From Bacteroidota bacterium (lineage in GTDB: Bacteria; Bacteroidota; Bacteroidia; Flavobacteriales; Weeksellaceae): a stretch of DNA of 9,234 nt. The stretch covers positions 1 to 9,234 of the forward strand of contig JAEZDQ010000125.1 in NCBI GenBank assembly GCA_023433225.1, read 5' to 3'. The notes beneath the pieces are model-generated. The model worked only from the letters and a program-made list of their open reading frames with translations, did not search any database and was not told the DNA's origin. How positions within the stretch are numbered: the stretch's first letter is position 1; each line of letters starts with the position of its first letter. The translations under genes and the position numbers were made by a program. This document shows positions 5,483 to 9,234 of the stretch, one piece after another.

Positions 5483-5525
5483 ATAGGAATTTATTCTATA
5501 ACGAATTAAGCCCTTAGAAATTATC

Positions 5526-5555
5526 AAAAAAAATCTGCTTTATCAGACAGATTTT
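5526..5555 (-). terminator. Rho-independent terminator downstream of glyS
   Basis: Read on the minus strand, an 8-bp stem AAAATCTG / CAGATTTT (5555-5548 and 5537-5530) with a 10-base loop runs straight into eight T residues (5533-5526). It lies 64 bp after the glyS stop and also insulates the small lipoprotein gene downstream. Confidence 0.85.
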
Positions 5556-5563
5556 GAATTTTC

Positions 5564-5610
5564 AACCTTGTCAAGGTTCTTTGCGAGCTGAAATTAACCT
5601 TGACAAGGTT
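5564..5610. repeat. Inverted pair of 15-bp palindromes AACCTTG-W-CAAGGTT
   Basis: AACCTTGTCAAGGTT (5564-5578) and AACCTTGACAAGGTT (5596-5610) are exact reverse complements of each other, separated by 17 bases, and each is itself a 7-bp palindrome around one central base. The unit can fold as one long hairpin or two small ones. It lies between the glyS stop and its terminator. The form suggests a REP-like dispersed intergenic repeat. Confidence 0.8.
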
Positions 5611-5619
5611 TAAGAATCA

Positions 5620-7155
5620 TTATATTTTCGCCAGCAAATATTTCATATTCACCTCTTTGTCAATGATTTCATTCAGTTTTCCAACCGGGATTCTTTCCTG
5701 TTTCATCGTGTCCCGGTAACGAAGCGTAACCGAATTGTCGTTCAATGAATCGTGATCCACCGTGATACAGAATGGTGTTCCGATGGCATCCATTCTTCGG
5801 TATCTTTTTCCGATGGAATCCTTGTCTTCGTATATTACATTGAAATCCAAACGTAGTTCGTTGAAAATTTTCTCTGCGAATTCAGGCAAACCGTCTTTTT
5901 TGACCAATGGCAAAATCGCGGCTTTAATCGGTGCAAGGGCAGGAGGTAAGCCCAAAACCGTTCTCTCACTACCGTCTTCCAATTTTTCATCTTTCAGGCT
6001 GTTGGAGAAAATTGCCAGAAACAGGCGGTCTAAACCAACCGAAGTTTCTACAACATAGGGAACATAGTGTTGGTTCAATTCATTGTCGAAATATTGTAAT
6101 TTTTTACCTGAATGTTCTTCGTGGGCTTTTAAATCGAAATCGGTTCTGGAATGAATTCCTTCCAATTCTTTGAATCCAAATGGGAATTTGAATTCAATAT
6201 CAGCAGCGGCATTGGCATAATGCGCCAATTTTTCGTGGTCATGAAAACGATAATTTTCATCACCTAAACCAAGCGATTTGTGCCAGTTTAAACGGGTTTC
6301 TTTCCATTTCTCGTACCAATCTAGTTCAGAACCGGGTTGGACAAAAAACTGCATTTCCATTTGTTCGAATTCGCGCATCCGAAAGATGAATTGTCTTGCA
6401 ACGATTTCATTTCTAAACGCTTTTCCGATTTGTGCAATCCCGAACGGGATTTTCAAGCGTCCGGTTTTTTGAACATTCAGAAAGTTGACAAAAATACCTT
6501 GTGCCGTTTCTGGACGCAGGTATAAGTCCATCGCTGATTCGGATGTGGCTCCCAGTTTGGTGCCGAACATCAGGTTAAATTGTCGTACTTCTGTCCAGTT
6601 TTTGGAACCGGTAACCGGATCGGCAATTTCCAACTCTTCAATCAAGGCTTTGACATCTGCCAAGTTCTCGGTTTCCAAGGATTTCGCCATGCGGCTGAGT
6701 ATGGAATCGATTTTTTCTTGGTATTCAACCACTCTTGGGTTGGTCGAAATGAATTGTTCCTTATCAAAAGCATCGCCAAAACGTTTGGCCGCTTTCTCAA
6801 CTTCTTTTTCGATTTTCGTTTCGATTTTCGCGCAATAATCCTCGATTAAAACATCGGCACGATAGCGTTTTTTTGAATCTTTGTTGTCAATCAAAGGGTC
6901 ATTGAAAGCATCCACATGGCCGGAAGCTTTCCATATTGTTGGATGCATAAAAATGGCGGAATCAATCCCAACGATATTTTCATTGAGTTGAACCATCGCT
7001 TTCCACCAGTATTGTTTGATATTGTTTTTGAGCTCAACACCGTTTTGGCCGTAATCGTAAACGGCTGATAATCCATCGTAAATATCACTGGATTGGAAAA
7101 TGAATCCGTATTCCTTGGCGTGCGAAATAATTCGTTTGAAAATATCTTCTGACAT
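5620..7155 (-). CDS. glyS: Glycyl-tRNA synthetase (single-chain, homodimeric class II type)
   Basis: A 511-residue cytoplasmic enzyme that joins glycine to tRNA-Gly using ATP; essential. It is the alpha2 form, not the alpha2beta2 form of E. coli, as usual in Bacteroidetes. Visible features: SSDIYDGLSAVYDYGQNGVE (22-41), KASGHVDAFNDP (76-87), a helical insertion (about 105-190), LYLRPETAQGIFVNF (211-225), class II motif 2 GIAQIGKAFRNEIVARQFIF (239-258) with RMREFEQMEMQFF (259-271), and motif 3 ETSVGLDRLFLAIF (370-383). The C-terminal anticodon-binding domain starts near ALAPIKAAILP (406-416) and includes IGKRYRRMDAIGTPFCITVD (448-467). The ATG at 7155 fits the family N-terminus and is preceded by a weak AGAGAA. 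It lies 122 bp downstream of the M3 peptidase gene on the same strand and ends in a terminator; transcription could be separate or shared. Confidence 0.97.
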   Translation of the reverse strand: MSEDIFKRIISHAKEYGFIFQSSDIYDGLSAVYDYGQNGVELKNNIKQYWWKAMVQLNENIVGIDSAIFMHPTIWKASGHVDAFNDPLIDNKDSKKRYRADVLIEDYCAKIETKIEKEVEKAAKRFGDAFDKEQFISTNPRVVEYQEKIDSILSRMAKSLETENLADVKALIEELEIADPVTGSKNWTEVRQFNLMFGTKLGATSESAMDLYLRPETAQGIFVNFLNVQKTGRLKIPFGIAQIGKAFRNEIVARQFIFRMREFEQMEMQFFVQPGSELDWYEKWKETRLNWHKSLGLGDENYRFHDHEKLAHYANAAADIEFKFPFGFKELEGIHSRTDFDLKAHEEHSGKKLQYFDNELNQHYVPYVVETSVGLDRLFLAIFSNSLKDEKLEDGSERTVLGLPPALAPIKAAILPLVKKDGLPEFAEKIFNELRLDFNVIYEDKDSIGKRYRRMDAIGTPFCITVDHDSLNDNSVTLRYRDTMKQERIPVGKLNEIIDKEVNMKYLLAKI

Positions 7156-7173
7156 AGTTCTCTAATTGATTTG

Positions 7174-7181
7174 CGAAATTA
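7174..7181 (-). promoter_or_regulatory. Possible -7 element of glyS
   Basis: The minus strand reads TAATTTCG, one mismatch from TAnnTTTG. It would start transcription near 7167, about 12 bases before the glyS ATG. The -33 position (TTTCG, 19 bases upstream) is also one base off TTTG. The spacing is right, but both elements are imperfect. Confidence 0.3.
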
Positions 7182-7277
7182 ATTGTTTTTCATGGTTTGG
7201 CGAAATTCAGCCTTCAAAATCAAGTTCAAAATCAGCCGCAATGCAGCAAATCATCTCAACTGAATGGAATGACACCA

Positions 7278-9234
7278 TCACGCCTCAAAACCCGCTCTTT
7301 TCAACAAGGCTCTGTTGTCGGGTTTTTGTCCGCGAAAAGATATATAAAGTTCCATTGGATCTTTGCTTCCGCCGGATTCGAGCAAATGCTTGAATTTTTT
7401 AGCAATCTCCGGACTGAAAATTCCTTTTTCTTTAAAATAAGCAAATGCATCTGCATCCAATACTTCTGACCATTTGTAGGAATAATAACCGGAGGAATAG
7501 CCGCCGTGAAAGATATGTGAAAAAGAAACGCTCATATTGGTTCCTTTTACAATCGGATATAGTTCCGTAGGTGCAAAGGCCGTTCTTTCATATTCCGAAA
7601 CCGAACCGATTTCCAGCTTGTCAACTCCGTGCCAAGCCATGTCCAGTAAACCAAAACTCAATTGGCGTACAGTTTGGTAACCTTCCATAAAATTAGCGGA
7701 TTGTTTGACTTTTTCTATCAATTCCTGCGGAATGGTTTCTCCGGTTTCAAAATGTTGGGCAAATAATTCCAGTGCTTCGGGTTCATAGCAAAAATTCTCC
7801 ATAAATTGGGAAGGCAATTCCACAAAGTCATAATAAACATTTGTCCCAGAAAGGCTTTCGTAAACGGTGTTTGCCAGAATGCCGTGCAAAGCATGCCCGA
7901 ATTCATGGAATAAAGTAGTGACTTCATTAAAAGTCAGCAGCGAGGGTTTATTTTCTGTAGGTTTGGTAAAATTGCAAACAATGGACACATGTGGTCGTTT
8001 GGATTTTCCCCCAACATTGGACTGGCCTCGGAATTCCGTCATCCAGGCTCCGGCTCGTTTCCCTTTTCGGGGGAAAAAATCGGTGTAAAAAAGCGCAAGG
8101 TGTTGGTTGTTTTCACCCAAAACCTCGTAAACTTCAACATCTTCATGGTATTTCTGGATGTCATTTCGCTTTTCGAAACGGATACCGTAAAGTTTTTCGG
8201 CAATAGTGAAAGCACCTTTGGTTACTTTTTCCAAAGAGAAATAGGGTTTGAGTTCTTCCTCGGATAAACTGAATTTTTCTTTTTTGAGCTTTTCCGCATA
8301 ATACGCATGATCCCAGCGTTCCAATATTTCAATTCCGTCTTTTTCTTTCGCGAACTCCTTCAATTTTCCCACATCTTTGGTGCCGAAAGGTTTGGATTTT
8401 TTTAATAAATCTGCCAGAAAATCTTGTACAATTTGGGGTGAGTTGGCCATTCGCTCTTCCAATACAAAATCAGCATGGGTTTTGTATCCCAATAAGTTTG
8501 CGCGCTCCAACCTCAATTGTGCAATTCGTTTTACGATTTTCTCATTGTTAAATTCATTCGCTTGAAACGAACGTTTGCCGTAGGCCAAAAATAACTTTTG
8601 GCGTAAACCACGGTTTTCCGCATACGTCATAAATGGGATGTAACTGGGAGCCTGTAAAGTGAAAATCCAGCCTTCTTTCCCCTTTGCATCTGCTTCCTTT
8701 TTGGCTTCTTCAATGGCGTAATCAGGAATTCCTTTCAAATCCTTTTCATCGGTCAGCAGCAATTCAAAGGCATTGGTCTCCGCCAAAACATTTTGGCCGA
8801 ATTCTAAACTGATTTGAGATAATTCTTTATCAATCGCCCGCAATTTTTCTTTTTTATCTTCGGGTAAATTGGCTCCGTTTCGGCTGAAACTTTTGAACTT
8901 CTTTTCCAGTAGCCGGGTTTGCTCCGGAGTCAGATCCAATTCATCTTTTTGGTCATAAACCGTTTGAATGCGTTGAAACAAAACCGGATTCAAACGGATG
9001 TCATTGGAGAATTCAGACAAAAGCGGTGAAACTTCTTGGGCAATTTCCTGTATTTCATCATCCGTTTCGGCGGAATTTAAATTAAAAAAGATGGATGATA
9101 TCCGATTCAGCTTTTCACCCGAAGTTTCCATGGCCTCAATGGTGTTTTCAAAATCAGGGTTTTCCGGATTTTCACAAATCAGTTTGATTTCTTCTTTGGC
9201 CCATTCGATTGCTTTTTCGAAAGCCGGCTTGTAG
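7278..9234 (-). CDS. M3-family zinc metallopeptidase (Dcp / oligopeptidase A type), N-terminus beyond right edge
   Basis: The visible 651 codons encode nearly all of a thimet-oligopeptidase-like enzyme that cuts short peptides or releases C-terminal dipeptides. The zinc site is HEFGH (visible residues 443-447, DNA 7893-7907) within FNEVTTLFHEFGHALHG. The third ligand, Glu472 in DFVELPSQFMENF, lies 29 residues after the first His, the spacing of the family. Substrate-contact residues are present in FSHIFHGGYSSGYYSYKWSE (visible 571-590). The C-terminus SFRGQKPDNRALLKRAGF is typical. The frame stays open from the ATG at 9131 through 34 more codons to the edge (YKPAFEKAIEWAKEEIKLIC then ENPENPDFENTIEA), which match the normal start of the family. 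That ATG is therefore internal, and the true start lies outside. No signal peptide can be judged, so the cellular location is uncertain. glyS follows 122 bp downstream. Confidence 0.96.
   Translation of the reverse strand, partial: YKPAFEKAIEWAKEEIKLICENPENPDFENTIEAMETSGEKLNRISSIFFNLNSAETDDEIQEIAQEVSPLLSEFSNDIRLNPVLFQRIQTVYDQKDELDLTPEQTRLLEKKFKSFSRNGANLPEDKKEKLRAIDKELSQISLEFGQNVLAETNAFELLLTDEKDLKGIPDYAIEEAKKEADAKGKEGWIFTLQAPSYIPFMTYAENRGLRQKLFLAYGKRSFQANEFNNEKIVKRIAQLRLERANLLGYKTHADFVLEERMANSPQIVQDFLADLLKKSKPFGTKDVGKLKEFAKEKDGIEILERWDHAYYAEKLKKEKFSLSEEELKPYFSLEKVTKGAFTIAEKLYGIRFEKRNDIQKYHEDVEVYEVLGENNQHLALFYTDFFPRKGKRAGAWMTEFRGQSNVGGKSKRPHVSIVCNFTKPTENKPSLLTFNEVTTLFHEFGHALHGILANTVYESLSGTNVYYDFVELPSQFMENFCYEPEALELFAQHFETGETIPQELIEKVKQSANFMEGYQTVRQLSFGLLDMAWHGVDKLEIGSVSEYERTAFAPTELYPIVKGTNMSVSFSHIFHGGYSSGYYSYKWSEVLDADAFAYFKEKGIFSPEIAKKFKHLLESGGSKDPMELYISFRGQKPDNRALLKRAGFEA

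Noticed and set aside
5483..5527. In-frame ATG at 5527 for the small lipoprotein
   Set aside because: It would put 15 polar residues ahead of a complete signal peptide with lipobox. The ATG at 5482 places the signal at the N-terminus.
6485..6838. 117-codon plus-strand open frame inside glyS (and several similar ones in glyS and the M3 gene)
   Set aside because: These lie antisense to strongly conserved enzymes, have no supporting signals, and are explained by the codon composition of the real genes.
7213..7234. TTCAAAATCA repeated with a 12-bp period between the M3 gene and glyS
   Set aside because: There are only two short AT-rich copies, with no dyad, no link to a promoter and no coding role. 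Chance is sufficient.
9129..9131. ATG at 9131 as the start of the M3 peptidase (617 residues)
   Set aside because: The frame stays open for 34 further codons to the window edge, and those residues (YKPAFEKAIEWAKEEI...) match the normal N-terminal region of the family, so this methionine is internal.
7278..9234. M3 peptidase and glyS as a firm operon
   Set aside because: They share a strand, but the 122-bp gap and a possible promoter at 7174-7181 leave this open, so I did not assert it.

Overview
The window reads as an ordinary chromosomal stretch from a member of the Bacteroidota, most likely class Flavobacteriia. Three things point there. The promoters have the Bacteroidetes form TAnnTTTG with a TTTG about 20 bases upstream. 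Most starts lack a Shine-Dalgarno sequence. The regulator (periplasmic TPRs, one membrane segment, cytoplasmic AraC helix-turn-helix) and the lipoprotein with an acidic stretch after its cysteine are typical of the group. The assignment is from pattern recognition, not a database search.

Layout, left to right. At 1-243 (minus) is the N-terminal part of a DUF421/YetF membrane protein that runs off the left edge. At 322-2073 (minus) is the membrane-bound TPR/AraC-type regulator. Divergent from it, behind a consensus promoter and a cluster of palindromes, 2307-2732 (plus) encodes a predicted surface lipoprotein carrying three copies of an identical 14-residue motif. A convergent, probably bidirectional terminator (2927-2959) separates it from aat (2958-3587, minus; leucyl/phenylalanyl-tRNA--protein transferase). 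A terminator and csbD (3691-3882, minus; CsbD stress protein) follow. Divergent from csbD is a flavin reductase-like gene (4042-4866, plus). Then come a small AT-rich lipoprotein of unknown function (4952-5482, minus), a terminator plus a palindromic repeat, glyS (5620-7155, minus; single-chain glycyl-tRNA synthetase) and a 5'-truncated M3 metallopeptidase (7278-9234, minus) that continues past the right edge.

Most of this is housekeeping: tRNA charging, N-end-rule tagging, oligopeptide breakdown, flavin chemistry. Aat marks proteins for ClpAP/ClpS-type degradation and M3 peptidases finish peptide breakdown, but separate terminators and promoters show these genes are not one operon. The accessory part is the divergent regulator/repeat-lipoprotein pair at 322-2732. 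It is the best candidate for something undescribed: the lipoprotein repeats are identical as protein but have diverged at synonymous sites, and the shared intergenic region holds two copies of a palindromic motif 22 bp apart just upstream of the lipoprotein promoter.

I saw no tRNA or rRNA genes, CRISPR arrays, transposase genes, integrases or phage genes. No stretch over 300 bases lacks a gene; the longest gaps (2074-2306 and 2733-2957) are described below.
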